Translations under genes and position numbers: made by a program
In this document: positions 1-10,830 of the stretch, in pieces
Numbering within the stretch: position 1 is the stretch's first letter
Layout: every line of letters begins with the position of its first letter
Notes under the pieces: generated by a model
Told to the model about the DNA's origin: nothing
Database searches by the model: none
Seen by the model: only the letters and a program-made list of their open reading frames with translations
Source of the DNA: Prorocentrum cordatum
Lineage: Eukaryota; Sar; Dinophyceae; Prorocentrales; Prorocentraceae
Reading direction: 5' to 3'
DNA length: 42,934 nt
NCBI GenBank assembly: GCA_963575745.1
Contig: CAUYUJ010011159.1
Span: 357,083-400,016, forward strand

Positions 1-128
1 CCCAGGTGATAACAGCATTGAGATAAGTACCGCCGTCAATTCGTGAACTTCCTACAAGATTGTTCAAGACGGTTGCGCGGCGCGGCGCTTAGGCGAGAGT
101 CACATTTTGAAATCCATGCCCTCCATCC

Positions 129-215
129 TTGAAGCTGTTGCAGATTCCACGCTACAGGACCATACATTGTGAGGAAGTCTCCGGCAAAACGCCTGGCCCG
201 CACGACCGGCTCGTT
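129..215 (+). repeat. Dispersed repeat G, copy 1
   Basis: This stretch aligns by eye with 39250-39345. Both share a TTGCAG start, a GGA-CATA core, TTGTGA-GAA, a GGC-AAACGCC block and a GGCCCGC...CGACCGGC end, with scattered mismatches. The second copy lies just upstream of a purine tract and terminal box E. This copy also runs into a purine tract (241-316), but I do not see the box after it. It is probably the 5' part of a degenerate mobile element. The family is unknown to me. Confidence 0.5.
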
Positions 216-240
216 TGGGAGTGCGACTGGGAGGTGTTAT

Positions 241-316
241 TTATAAGGACAAGCGATGGGGGAGGACGAGGAAGAGGAGGAGGAGAAGGGGGAGGAGGAG
301 GAGGAAGAAGATGATC
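241..316 (+). repeat. Purine (GGA/GAA) microsatellite
   Basis: A nearly pure purine tract made of GGA, GAA and GGAGGA units. Similar tracts sit before the terminal boxes near 8.2, 25.35, 27.36 and 39.4 kb. Short ORFs on both strands across it are artefacts of composition. Confidence 0.8.
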
Positions 317-702
317 AGGAGGAGAGGCGCGTCTGCCCGAACCGGGCGGCAGGGCGGCTCGCGCCACGCGCGGCACCGCGATAGCGGCTACCCGCAGCCG
401 GTGTTTTCCACCTGAGCTACATCATCAGGCCCTGCGCAGGCCATGTTCCGTATGGTTCTCGAGAGGCCGCGGCGTTCAGACCCATCACTGAGAGGTCCAG
501 ATCACCAGTATCACCAGCGTGACACAGGAGAGCAGGAAGAAAGAGAGCATCAGCACGGGTGTTGCTACGAATTGCATCGGCAAGGAACCGATTGTCAGCA
601 CACCACAGCACAGTGGCACATCGTTGCCCATCTCGTGGAGGACGCCGCCGTTCGCAATCCAGAGTCCGTGGAAGCGGGGGTGGAATATAAAGAATTCGAT
701 GG

Positions 703-993
703 ATGTGTAACAACTTCGGGTTCACACATCAAAACACAGCGAAATCATGCTCATGCCAGGCAATTCGATCAAAAGTAAAATCGAGATCGCCCCAGCGCGA
801 CCAGAGAGGAACTCCTACAGAAGTACCGCCCAAGCGTGAGCTGGCAATCCAGGAGATCATTCACGATATTCCGACGGTGACGTTGGAGGAAGCTATGGAA
901 ATCGAAGGCTTTGAAACGCCCCCAGCGGATACAGCTCAGGCGCGTGCGCTTCGATTTCGAAGCTATGGTCAATTGATTTGGCAGCGACGGTGA
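703..993 (+). CDS. Unrecognised ORF fragment, possible retroelement ORF1 piece
   Basis: I do not recognise this 96-residue frame. The part from about residue 40 on looks protein-like: an acidic helix-forming stretch (ELAIQEIIHDIPTVTLEEAM) and little low-complexity sequence. It lies on the same strand as, and upstream of, the coiled-coil ORF at 1048 and the RT fragment at 1758. It could therefore be a remnant of the same element. No start signal or partner domain supports it independently. Confidence 0.25.
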   Translation: MCNNFGFTHQNTAKSCSCQAIRSKVKSRSPQRDQRGTPTEVPPKRELAIQEIIHDIPTVTLEEAMEIEGFETPPADTAQARALRFRSYGQLIWQRR

Positions 994-1047
994 AAAACAA
1001 TTGAGAAAATTGGCGTTGACATGACAGCACAGAAGTAGATCAGCGCC

Positions 1048-1506
1048 ATGATCGAATACACGTTGGACATCACCAAACCGACTGCGGCAATAGTGGAGGG
1101 GCACTGCAAGAGTGCAAACAATTTGAAAGAGAATATTCGTGCATTGGGCAAAGAGAAAATACGACTGGACAGTAAGATCGCCGACGCGAGCTTAAAGCTC
1201 CAGCGTGCCATGGATGTACTCAAAGGAGCTTCTTGTGAACGAGATGGAGAAGAGGAGGAAGCATATGAGGATTACACCGAAGACGAGGGTTATGTGTTCA
1301 TGGACGATATCATTGAAATTGAACTGCGCCTGAAACATCGAGCGCCACGGAAACCATGTCGACGAACATATCCAGCAGGAGAAACAGATCCTCGTACGGA
1401 AGCACCAGCAATGGACACGCAGTCGCAGCAGATCCACCCGCTCATGGAAGTTTTAAACAGAGTCAGTTGCAGAACGGGGTCTCACGAACATCAACCGTGG
1501 ATCTGA
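1048..1506 (+). CDS. Unrecognised ORF with coiled-coil segment
   Basis: A 152-residue frame. Roughly residues 20-60 form a Lys/Glu/Leu heptad-like stretch (NLKENIRALGKEKIRLDSKI) that would form a coiled coil. An acidic stretch follows (about residues 65-95, EEEEAYEDYTEDEGY), then a basic tail. A coiled coil upstream of an RT is the usual layout of a non-LTR ORF1 protein, so an ORF1-like role is possible. That is inference from position only. The last 150 bases overlap another plausible + frame (1356-1700), so there may be a frame break or splice near 1350. Confidence 0.3.
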   Translation: MIEYTLDITKPTAAIVEGHCKSANNLKENIRALGKEKIRLDSKIADASLKLQRAMDVLKGASCERDGEEEEAYEDYTEDEGYVFMDDIIEIELRLKHRAPRKPCRRTYPAGETDPRTEAPAMDTQSQQIHPLMEVLNRVSCRTGSHEHQPWI

Positions 1507-1700
1507 AGCCGCAGAAGCAGAACCGGATGGTATTTGATGACCAACACGCGAAGTATCAGCAATATTACATCAAGCAGGCCATGCGCAATATGACAGCACA
1601 CGTAACAGCGGCATCAGGAACACCAGGAACATATATGTCACCAGCTGCATTTCCGTGGCCGCAGCAGAGACACATCAAAACACATGAAGCACGGGTATAG
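1356..1700 (+). CDS. Unrecognised ORF overlapping the coiled-coil frame
   Basis: A 114-residue frame beginning at an ATG. It is Ser/Asn/Gln-rich and has a compact protein-like stretch (VFDDQHAKYQQYYIKQAM) around residues 58-76. It could continue the 1048 frame after a one-base shift, giving one degraded protein before the RT fragment. No family is recognised. Confidence 0.22.
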   Translation: MSTNISSRRNRSSYGSTSNGHAVAADPPAHGSFKQSQLQNGVSRTSTVDLKPQKQNRMVFDDQHAKYQQYYIKQAMRNMTAHVTAASGTPGTYMSPAAFPWPQQRHIKTHEARV

Positions 1701-1757
1701 CAGACACGACATGCGGAAGCGGAAGCAGCGGCGCAGACAGCGACAGCACACAAAGGA

Positions 1758-2492
1758 TTGCCACAACAACCTATGCCGCACTGGCGCGTGTGCTACAACC
1801 ATAAGGTGCATTTGAGCTTAAGAAGGTGCACATACAGCAGAATGTTGGGACCGTTTGCAAGCAAAGTTCCTTGCGATGGTATCCAATTTGTCACTATGAT
1901 GATTGCCCGGTGGGTTGATGACATATTCGGTGTGCTATGTTTCTGGCATCGGGCGCACCAGTCTGCACCGGATGTCCGGGCTCTGAGTGACCAATTAATT
2001 AAAAGCCTTATGGGGATCTATAGCCAAGCGGTCCATAGCCGGATCCGTAAGAAACGCACACATGAGTGCTTGAAACTGAAGGTCGAGGATCCTGCTGTCT
2101 TTGTTGGGTTCAATGTTGGCACTGCTCCTCATGTGTCTTTGTCCCCCCACAGCAAGAACGGTGATCTGTTTCATGCTGCTGTCGTGTGTGCTCCGTTCCC
2201 TCGGTTCCAGTCGCGGCACAGCAATAGGCCTCTCTCGGAAAAAATGGGTTCCGTGCAAGGCTTGCTTGTACAATGCGTTGACCGTTGCTTGAACGTTGAT
2301 CCCGTTCCACACATGGCGAGCCTCATGCTTGAGCTAAAGTGTCTCGAGTATCCCTGGGAGGCTCTCCGGCGTGCGGTTGACAGAGTTTGTTCTAAGCATC
2401 CGTACTTGTCCTGCATCCGGGTTGCGTTGACAGCTGCTCAAGAGAAATGGACACGTTGCAATAACCCACGTGCGGATTCAGCATCCGATTGA
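1758..2492 (+). pseudogene. Reverse transcriptase, C-terminal fragment (WVDD box)
   Basis: The 244-residue frame contains ARWVDDIFGV at residues 51-60, with Asp54 and Asp55 at 1917-1922. This fits the palm motif C (usually YxDD) of reverse transcriptases, with Trp replacing Tyr. The stretch after it follows the order seen after motif C in algal RT-like proteins: a helix, then LKLKVEDPAVFVGFNV, a KNGDLFH segment, then SEKMGSVQGLLVQCVDR and a final leucine-rich helix. Upstream palm motifs A and B are not visible in this frame, so the copy is 5'-truncated or frameshifted. The RT lineage is uncertain (non-LTR or Penelope-like). I infer a dead retroelement copy. Confidence 0.55.
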
Positions 2493-2985
2493 GTGCTCCG
2501 TGTGTGTTCGCGTGTGTGGTGGCGTACTGCTCTCCATGCTCCCGTCTATCCTTCAAGTTTTGCGCTGCTTGCTTTTATTGTATGATTGTGTGTTTCGTGC
2601 TCGTTTTCATATTTTTGTACATTCACATTCCGTCTGGCCGTAATGCTAGCCGGGCCCTGCGGATGATTTTTGCTAGAACCTCCGGCCGTGTTCGTGAAGC
2701 CATGGCAAGTTGATTGCTGCGGCGTGGCTCCCATTCCCACGTGCATGTATATACTAGCGAAAGTAAGTCGAGCCGAATTCACGCATGTAATTAATATGTT
2801 TGTGTACTTTGCTTTCTGTGTGTGTGTCGTGCATGCGCAGTCGCACTGTTGTCATCTGCTCAGGCTACAGCTCGATGAAGTAGTCACATCATCATCATCA
2901 TCATCAACAGCATGGCAGAGCAGCGCCAACGAGTAGTAGCAGGTGAGCAGAGGTATCCAAGTCCCTTCACGCAGATAACAACATG
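2493..2985 (+). other. 3' flank of RT fragment with ATC repeat
   Basis: No convincing gene. The sequence is unusually T/G-rich for this window (TTTTATTGTATG-type runs near 2570-2630) and contains a short (ATC)n run at about 2886-2909. A T-rich untranslated tail ending in a simple repeat would fit the 3' end of the retroelement copy. That is inference. Confidence 0.35.
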
Positions 2986-5562
2986 AATATCGACGACAGG
3001 ACACCGCGAGGCACTCCACAAAAGGATGGGCTCAGATACCGACTCGACCCTTGCATAATTAACAAGATGCAGATGGTGAGGCGTGCACACCGACACCGGT
3101 GGTTACAGATATCGAGGCGACTCAGCAGACGAACGAAGATACTAAAGCCCCCGGCACACCGCTTGCGGCATCGCCACAGGAGCAGTTGGATCCACCTCTA
3201 TCGCCAATCACAGTCACGCAGCCCTTGGAGGCACGCTGGGACAGCAAGCCGAAATCAACAACGGCAGCCGGGAGGACAAGACGTGGACCACCGGCATGAT
3301 CACCAGTCCGAGCAGCAGATCAATCCGGATCGGACGCTCGCGAAGGACAGCGAGATCGCCGAATGTCCCATCTGCGAGGGAAACGAAAGACAGCGCGGAG
3401 CACTGCAGCATGGCATCGGGATATGCACCGCCGCGCTCAGCACCGCGAGCTTCGTCCAGTGGGGGAGCCCCCCCTTCGCCCCGTCGCTGACGGAAAGATC
3501 GGCGGGCCCCCAGCGCGCCGACGCAGGCCGACTGGTGGTTCATTTTTGGGCCGCGTGGGTGCGAGGAGTTCGACCCAGGACAGATGCCGCGCAAAGTGTC
3601 GCGCGCGGCCCTTCCGTCGACTACCTCGATTTCTGTATTGGGCGCCCATGGCGCCGTGGAGCTGATGTTCGTAAATCTCGCAAAGTTATCGCGCAGTGCA
3701 CAATTGAGATTGGATTGCCAGGTGAATGCGCATCGCCAAATGGACTTGCCGACGCTAGCTAACGAGCGTAAATTTCTGACTTTCGACGACAAGGCCTGCG
3801 CCGATTCCTGCGTTGTCCGAGCAGGGCGAGTTGCCGCGGATGTCCGGGGTGAACCATGCCTCGGGCATGTGGAGCGAGGCGCGCCGGCAGGGCGCAGCGG
3901 CGTCTCGGGGGGGGCGCGCGCCGCGGCGCGATTCTCTCAGATCTGAAGGTCGAATCGCATCGCAGACTGCGCAATCCAACCGCAGGCGCGCGCAGGAATC
4001 CACGGCGTCCAGGGCCGCGGCGACGAGCGGCGAGCTGATCGACTTGAGTGCCGAGCCGGAATGCCAGTTCCGATCGCCGGGCGTCTACAGCGCCAGAGGC
4101 ACTGCATCGTTCTTCAGGGGCGCCAGGTGGACATCGATTTGCGCGGCAACGCCGGGGCAGCCATCGAGGGCCAAGCGCGCGTGATGATTCGCGGATTGTT
4201 TCTACACGGGCGCCCCTGCGCTGGAAAATGTCCAGACATCGGCGCGATCAACGGCGCGTGCATCTCAATGCGAGGATTCAGACAGTTTTCGTTGCCATAT
4301 TGCGCTCGCCGCCAAAGGGATCGCATGCGCGGGAATGCATCCTGTGAGCTTGGATGCCGCGCAATTAGTGCGATTGTCAGTACTTGCAGCGCAACTGGGC
4401 GCAGCTGTTCCCGCGCGCATCCACGCGGACCCACGAGGCGCAATTGACATCGCGGCGAGAGCCGCGTCGCGTGAGGATCCGATATCAATGCTGGCCACCA
4501 GCGCGCGCGGCGCAATGCGACGGCGGCGTCGGGCACCAGTGCGGCGCGTCAGACGACGCGCAAGGCAGCCGTGGAATGGGTCCAGCGACTCGACCACCAA
4601 GCACCGTGCCCCGATGTCCATAAACGTTGACGAGGTGATAGATGCCGAGAACGGCCGTATGAATTCACAGCTTATAGTCATCGAACTGCACTTCGTGGAG
4701 CGCGCGCATTGGTCGACGCTGCGAGACGACGCATTCCCAGATGGACATGTGCATCCTGCAACGGACGAAGAAGATGCATCGTCTTGGTGCCAGGCCACGG
4801 TCGCAGGGAACGACGTCAAGAACGTTCCGCGTCAACCAGTGGCAAAGCCAGCAGCCCCGAACCAGTTGCGAGATGACTCGCGCGGCAGGCAATGACTAGC
4901 ATGCATCTGGCAGTGGCGAACTACAACGCGAGGCGAACAATTGCGGATTGCAGCGCGGAGCAGCCCCAAGCAGAAGTTTATGAGTTGCGAGGGCCCGCAG
5001 TTCTTTAGAGACAACCGAGGTCAACTCATGCGGCTGCAGCTCCGAGACCAAAATAAACACATTGCAGGTGTCCAAGAGTCTGCCAGCACGGCAGCGCACC
5101 CACGCAAAAATGGGTTTGATCGATGCAGCCAAGCTCTGGGCAATCCAACGGGAACTCGGGCGAGGGGGCCAGCTCGGCACAGCTGCATGCCTGCGCAGGT
5201 CTGTCTGCCTTTCACGACCAGCGACAAGACCGGGCGCCACCTCGAGAGAAGCCAGATGAAGGCACTGCAACGATATGACAGGTTGCTCATTGCAGCGATC
5301 AATGCACCCAACGCGCACGAAACAGTTCACCTTTGGCACGTTCCCCATCGAGAAAAGGAGCCAGCATATGGGCCAGGGAAGCGCAGTGGAGTCAGACGCG
5401 ACAGCGGCGCGGCACTGCTGCCAACGTTCATCCTTGCCGATGGGCGCGCAACGTTTTCTTGAGTCTTATCTGATAATATTGGCCCAGTATGTTGCGGCCA
5501 AATGACGTGGATGATCAGGGCGCCGAGAAGTTCACGGGGGGGCCGCGCAGACTACAGGTCAT

Positions 5563-5832
5563 TTGCCACGAACGCTAACACACGCGCACAAACAGGCGCA
5601 CGCATCGAACGCGAGCCAAATCGGGGCGTTCACAGCAGAGGCCAGCCTGGAGAAGCGCATCGACTACGTGATGGCGAGCGGGAAGTACGCGCGAGTTGTC
5701 GCGGAAGTCCAAGTGCCCGCCGAATTTGACGCGGGCGTGGAAGGTAAAGGCCACTCGCCGGCACTGGCGCGCGCTGTCTCGCTGTTGGAACAGTCGACGG
5801 GCGAGGACATAATGCAGACCATGACAGGCTAA
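5563..5832 (+). CDS. Unrecognised ORF fragment
   Basis: An 89-residue frame. Its last 60 residues look like an ordinary soluble protein: KRIDYVMASGKYARVVAEV, then a helix with SLLEQSTGEDIMQ. The same frame is open upstream (5275-5505) apart from two closely spaced stops at about 5503-5517, so this may be the end of a broken gene. No function can be assigned. Confidence 0.25.
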   Translation: MPRTLTHAHKQAHASNASQIGAFTAEASLEKRIDYVMASGKYARVVAEVQVPAEFDAGVEGKGHSPALARAVSLLEQSTGEDIMQTMTG

Positions 5833-7108
5833 TAACAAAGTCTTCGCTCCTCAAGCAATGCTTCCAGAAACAACTGGCGAGGCCCTCTTTGTCCGATTGG
5901 GGCGCGGGCGCCGACGGGCAGCTTGGGGGCGCCAACGACGTCGTGAAAGACCTGGCAGCAGTGCGCTTTCCAGAGGGCGCATTGACTCCGCGGCAGCCGC
6001 GCATCGCGATCCGAAAAAGTCAAGCCGCACGTTCGCCATCAGTTCGCTCGCAGCAATGGCCCCGATTGCGGCGCAAGCACGGTCGTGAAGTGTTGCGGCG
6101 CGTCGTGGCATCGAGGAATCAGGGGGCTGCCCATCAGCAGCCCACTTACTTGGACTGGCGATAGCGACAGCAGATGCAGTTGACAATCGCCCAGATCTGC
6201 GCAGCGCAGCGCGGGAATTTCTGGCGAACGCGAAGAACTGCCAGCGCGTCGGTCATGGCGGCATCGGGCATATTATCTCGAACGAATGGCTGGGGCACTG
6301 CAGGGGCACATTGCGGACCGCAGCTCGCGCAGAGCATTGGGGGTTATGCGGGCACTCCTACGGCATAGTGGACGAATGCCTGGCAAGCAGCGCAGGCGAC
6401 GCCCAGCTGGAGGACCACCCCGATACAATGGGGACGAGAATTGCCGGGCGATCGACTACGACGAGAAGCTGGCAGCAAGTCGACTCGGACAATATGCAGC
6501 GCAAGAAGACTGGCACATTTGCAAGACCAAGGAACTATTGATCAGGTGCAACACTGAGGCGGCAACAGCAACCATGCGCACCACATTCGATCAACGATCT
6601 GTTCCATCGCCCCCATGGCCTGGACGCAGCGTTGCAGCGGGACAGGAAGCGACAGCGCCAGGCACGGGTGGCGCATGGGGTTGGTGCACTAATGACAGCA
6701 ACACCAGCGCAGGCGACACGGCTACACCATCCAGTTCCGCGCGAAGACGCGCTCCACATGCAAGGGCCGCAAGCGTGGAAACGTTATCTCGCTGCGCAAT
6801 GCGTGGACAAGGCAACGCGGAACGACTACTACAGGCTCATTGTCTTGAATAGCGAGGTGCCGAAGTATTGCCGCAAGTATTTTCGCAAGAGCATGGCCGA
6901 CGATTTGCAGGCAACTTTGCGAGACGCACAGACTGATGGCAGAAGGAAGCGTTCAACGGCCACGGGTAGAGCATTGTCATTGCATTCCTATCAGCCCCGT
7001 GCACGGATAAAGAACCATGCTTGGTCTTATTCATCAATCTGCGCGTAGCCCCCCACCGAGTGATCCGGCAGATGGCAACCGACACCTCAGTCTACGACCC
7101 ACAGACAG

Positions 7109-7834
7109 GTGGGGGTCAAATTCATCCTGGACAGCAGCAGTCTGCGGGATGTCCTTCGCCCGCTTGCCGAGCTGGCCCTGCGAGCGCCAGTTGTTTTGCA
7201 GCGCCTCCGCGATGATCAACGCCTGGCACAGCAACGTAATGAGCGTCGCTTGGCCCATTTCGGCGCGGCACACCGTGGCGAGGTATCAGTACCTAGAAGA
7301 AGCTCAGGGCAAGGAGATTCATTGGCGGACTTAGTCCTTAGCATCGCGTTCACGCGCCCGCAGAACATGCAGAATCATCGGTGCCGGCAGCAGGCCTGCG
7401 CAATCGAGTACCACCAGCGCGACAAACGGACCACGATTGCCCAAGCGCCACAACATCTCCCTGCGCAGAATTCAAGACGTCATGAAGTACGCATATCAGT
7501 TCGACATCAATTACAAGGGAGGAATCATTGCGTCAATGCCAGGGCTGCAAAGACCAGGTGCCAACTGCGCACAGCTGCAAACCATGTCTCAAGCACTGCC
7601 AGCGATAACGACAAGGAAGACAACGTCGAAGTGCACATCGAGGCGGCGCACAAACATTCTGGCGCCACTATTGACATTGGCGGGGACCTCTGCGCACAGG
7701 TGGTCAGGAACATCAATCAGCACAAGAACGTTATGATACCGATGCGCAAGAGCGTCCACACGTTCAACTGCCTGAGGACGAAACCGAAGGTTCGCATCAC
7801 GGACGCGCGCGCCAATGTCCAGCTCGCAGGCCAA
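7109..7834 (+). CDS. Unrecognised ORF running into the assembly gap
   Basis: This + frame is open for about 240 residues before the N gap. The stretch before the gap looks protein-like (DNVEVHIEAAHKHSGATIDI, then a basic segment). Its true end is hidden by the gap, and the residues read after the gap belong to a repeat array, so the gene as drawn across the gap should not be trusted. Confidence 0.22.
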
Positions 7835-7934
7835 NNNNNNNNNNNNNNNNNNNNNNNNNNNNNNNNNNNNNNNNNNNNNNNNNNNNNNNNNNNNNNNNNN
7901 NNNNNNNNNNNNNNNNNNNNNNNNNNNNNNNNNN
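7835..7934. other. Assembly gap (100 N)
   Basis: Exactly 100 N, the usual placeholder for a gap of unknown size. Sequence resumes inside a 90-bp tandem array, so the array probably caused the break. Confidence 0.99.
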
Positions 7935-8190
7935 AGCTCCCTATGGGGCCACGAAGCGTGTGAGGGGTGTGCCGAAATGGGTGGTGGGGAGGCATGCGAA
8001 CGCAGCCGCTGGGGCCTTCGGTGGAGCTCCCCATGGGGCCACGAAACGTGTGATGGGGTGTGCCGAAATGAGTGGTGGGGAGGCATGCGAACGCAGCCAC
8101 TGGGGCCTTCGGTGGAGCTGCCTATGAGCCCACGAAGCGTGCGAGGGGTGTGCCGAAATGGGTGGCGGGGAGGCATGCGAACGCAGGAGG
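7935..8190 (+). repeat. 90-bp tandem repeat C, array 1
   Basis: Nearly three copies of the 90-bp unit found in large arrays at 24.4-27.3 kb. The conserved blocks are CCCTATGGGGCCACGAAGCG, a GTGTGCCGAAATGGGTG block and CCTTCGGTGGAGCT. It is truncated on the left by the gap and runs on the right into a purine tract and terminal box E. Confidence 0.9.
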
Positions 8191-8300
8191 GAGGAGGGCG
8201 AGGAGAAGGAGGAGGAGGAGAAGGAGGAGAAGGAGGAACGCGGGGACCGTTTCTTCAAAACGAGGAACCCAACACCACAGGATGGCTGGGGAAAAAAACA
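8191..8300 (+). repeat. Purine tract and terminal box E, copy 1
   Basis: A GGA/GAA tract is followed by AACGCGGGG, then the box starting at 8253 (TTCAAAACGAGG, a CCCAAC/CTGGG stem and an A-run). The same order follows arrays 2 and 3 of repeat C, so array, purine tract and box appear to be one composite element. The 115 bases after the box are A-rich and hold nothing else I recognise. Confidence 0.75.
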
Positions 8301-8416
8301 TCAACCAACAGGAAAGACCATAATCACATCAAAAACACATCAAAAACATCAACCTAAACCAGCCCTAATCCCAGCCAGTCGAGGGGGCCGGTTCCCACGA
8401 GGAGGCCGGGAGATCT

Positions 8417-9571
8417 AACATGCAATGTTAGAGCTCCCACGGAGCTCTAACATGCCATGTTAGAGCTCCCAGTGAGCTCTAACATATTCTAACATGCTAT
8501 GTTAGAGCTCCGTTGGAGCTCTAACAAGCCATGTTAGAGCTCCCTGGGAGCTCTAACATAGCATGTTGGAACATGTTAGAGCTCCCACGGAGCTCTAACA
8601 TACCATGTTAGAGCTCCCAGGGAGCTCTAGCATACTCTAACATGCTATGTTAGAGCTCCGTTGGAGCTCGGTATGTTAGAGCCCCCAGGGAGCTCTAATA
8701 TGGGAGCTCTAACATAGCATGTTAGAGCTCCCTGGTCGCTCTAACAGGCCAGGTTAGAGCTCCCAGTCGCGCTAACCTAACCGCCGCCGCCGCCGCCGTG
8801 TAGAGCCCACGGAGGTCTACATCACCATGTTAGAGCTCCAAGGGAGATTCTACATAATCTAACATGCTGTGTGAGAGCTCCTTGGGGGCTCTAACATACG
8901 ATGTTAGAGCTCCCAGGGAGCTCTAACATACTCTTAACATGCTATGTTAGAGCGCCGTTGGAGCTCTAACATGCCATGTTAGAGCTCCCTGATAGTGCCA
9001 ACATAACATGTTAGAACTTCCTGAGCTCTATCACGCCACGGTTAGAGCTCCCTGTGAGGGCTAATATGCTAGGTTAGAGGTGCCGGGGAGTCCCCTGGGA
9101 GCTCTTACATGACATGTTTCAGCTCCCAGGGAGCTATAACATGACATGTTAGAGGTCCCACGGAGTTCTAACATACGGTGTTAGAGCTCCCACGGAGCTC
9201 TAACATACGATGTTAGAGCTCCCAGGGAGCTCTAACATAATATAACATGCGATGTTAGAGTCCCATTGGAGCTCTAACATGCGATGCTAGAGCTCCACGG
9301 GAGCGCTAACATAATATAACGTGCCATGTTAGAGCTCCCTGGGAGTGCCAACATAACATGTTAGAGCTCCCTGGGAGGTCTAACATGCTAGGTTAGAGGG
9401 GCCAGTGAGTTCCCTGAGAGCTCTTACATTACATGTTTCAGCTCCCAGGGAGCTCTAACATGCCATGTTAGAGCTCCCACGGAGCTCTAACATACCATGT
9501 TAGAGCTCCCAGGGAGCTCTAACATACTCTAACTTGCTATGTTAGAGCCCCCTGGGAGCTCTAACCCGCCG
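8417..9571. repeat. Palindrome satellite A, block 1
   Basis: A chain of ATGTTAGAGCTCC alternating with its reverse complement GGAGCTCTAACAT, separated by 2-6 base spacers. Every junction is therefore a short hairpin and longer hairpins nest within. A CCG run interrupts it at about 8780-8802. Divergence between copies is moderate. No coding capacity. Confidence 0.93.
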
Positions 9572-10233
9572 CCGCCGCCGCCGCCGCCGCCCCTTAACCG
9601 TCTCACAATCGATTGCGCAACGGTTAAGACCCCCCTCCCCCTCTCGCCAGATGGGGGGGGGGCCTTAACCGTTGCGCACTCGATTGTCAAGCGGTTCAGC
9701 GCCGCCGCCGCCGCCGCTGCCGCCGCCGCCGCCGCCCCTTAACCGTTTCACAAATCGATTCGGCAACGGTTAAGGCCCCCCCTTGGCGAGAGGAGGAGGT
9801 CTCAACCGTTGCGCGATCGGTCGAATCCCGGTTAGGGCACCCCCCCTCGCGATGCGCCCCGTAACCGCTTAACCGCTTCACAATCGATTGCGCAACGGTT
9901 AAGACCGCCCTCTCGCCAGGGGGGCCTTAACCGTTGCGCAATCGATTGTCACGCAGTTAAGCGCTCCGCCGCCGCCGCCGCTGCCGCCGCCGCCCCTTGA
10001 CCGTTTCACAATCGAGTGCGCGACGGTTAAGGCCCCCCCCATGGCGAGAGGGGGTCTCAACCGTTGCATGATCGATTGCGAAACGGTTAAGGGGCGGCGG
10101 CGGCGGCGTGGGCGGAGCGCCTAACCGTTTCACAATCGATTGCGCAACGGTTAAGACCACCCTGGCGAGAGGGGGGTCTTAACCGTTGCGCAATCGATTG
10201 TAAAACGGTTAAGGAGCGGCGGCGGCGGCGGCG
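9565..10233. repeat. Palindrome satellite B with CCG/CGG runs
   Basis: About ten imperfect palindromes with arms TTAACCGTT and AACGGTTAA around a CAATCGATTG core. They are separated alternately by (CCG)n or (CGG)n tracts and by C-run/G-run spacers containing CTCGCCA. The spacers are themselves near-palindromic, giving nested symmetry. The block sits exactly between two blocks of satellite A. Short ORFs here are artefacts. Confidence 0.92.
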
Positions 10234-10662
10234 GGTAGGTTGGAGCCCCCAGGGAGCTCTAGCATGGCATGTTACAGCTCCAGGGGGCTCTAACATGGCA
10301 TGTTACAGCTCCCAGGGAGCTCTGACATTGCATGTTAGAGCTCCCAACGGAGCCCTAACGTAGCATGTTGGAGTATGTTAGAGCCCCCTGGGGGCTCTAA
10401 CATCGTATGTTACAGCTCCGTGGGAGCTCTAACATAGCATGTTAGAGCTCCATGGGGGATCTAACATGCCATGGTAGAGTTCCACGGGAGCTCTAACATA
10501 GCATTTTAGAGCTCCACGGGAGCTCTAACACCCTATATGTTAGAGCCCCCAGGGAGATCTAACATAGCTTGTTCGAGCTCCCTGAAGCTTTAAAATACCA
10601 TGTTAGAGCTCCTGGGAGCTCTAACATGCCATGTTAGAGCTCCCTGGGAGCTCTACCATGTG
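10234..10662. repeat. Palindrome satellite A, block 2
   Basis: Same alternating ATGTTAGAGCTCC / GGAGCTCTAACAT structure as block 1, with more substitutions. It ends about 170 bases before the ATG of the gene at 10831. Confidence 0.92.
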
Positions 10663-10830
10663 AGGGAAATCGATCAACGAAGGGGGATCCCTCAAATCGC
10701 CCTGCCCCTCGGGAACCCACAAAATAGCAGCCTCCTGGGCCCCTCTTGGTTCCATTTATCAGATCACCCAGCTTTCCTGTAGCGCAGGCACCTCGGCTCA
10801 AGGCATTTCTTGCAGCGCCTGCAGGCTGCC

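Larger units (their letters stand above)
2986..7834 (+). other. Degenerate region with fragmented + strand frames
   Basis: About 4.8 kb up to the assembly gap without an intact gene. Several + strand pieces look more protein-like than their shadows: 4335-4895, 4941-5462 (with a stretch HLERSQMKALQRYDRLLIAA), 5563-5832, 6632-7048 and 7109-7834. They are interrupted by stops and change frame every few hundred bases, as expected for old pseudogenes or mobile-element remains. A short Cys-rich end is readable at 7531-7608 (C-x2-C-x10-C-x2-C-x3-C). No family is recognised. Confidence 0.4.

Noticed and set aside
7531-7608. Short Cys-rich peptide (C-x2-C-x10-C-x2-C-x3-C) as a zinc finger gene
   Set aside because: The open stretch is only about 40 residues, with stops on both sides and no supporting exon. 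Mentioned only within the degenerate region.
9815-9845. GGTCGAATCCCGG as a possible tRNA T-arm
   Set aside because: It is part of a degenerate satellite B palindrome. No acceptor or anticodon arm could be placed around it.
8417-10662. Possible CRISPR-like array because of regular short palindromes
   Set aside because: Units abut with 2-6 base spacers and alternate strand, there are no unique spacers of constant length, and the context is eukaryotic.
10795-10802. GGCTCAAG 28 bases before the 10831 ATG as a possible spliced-leader relic
   Set aside because: Only the last eight bases match well; the rest of the leader aligns at about 11 of 15 or worse. It may be chance and is far weaker than the 40185 match.
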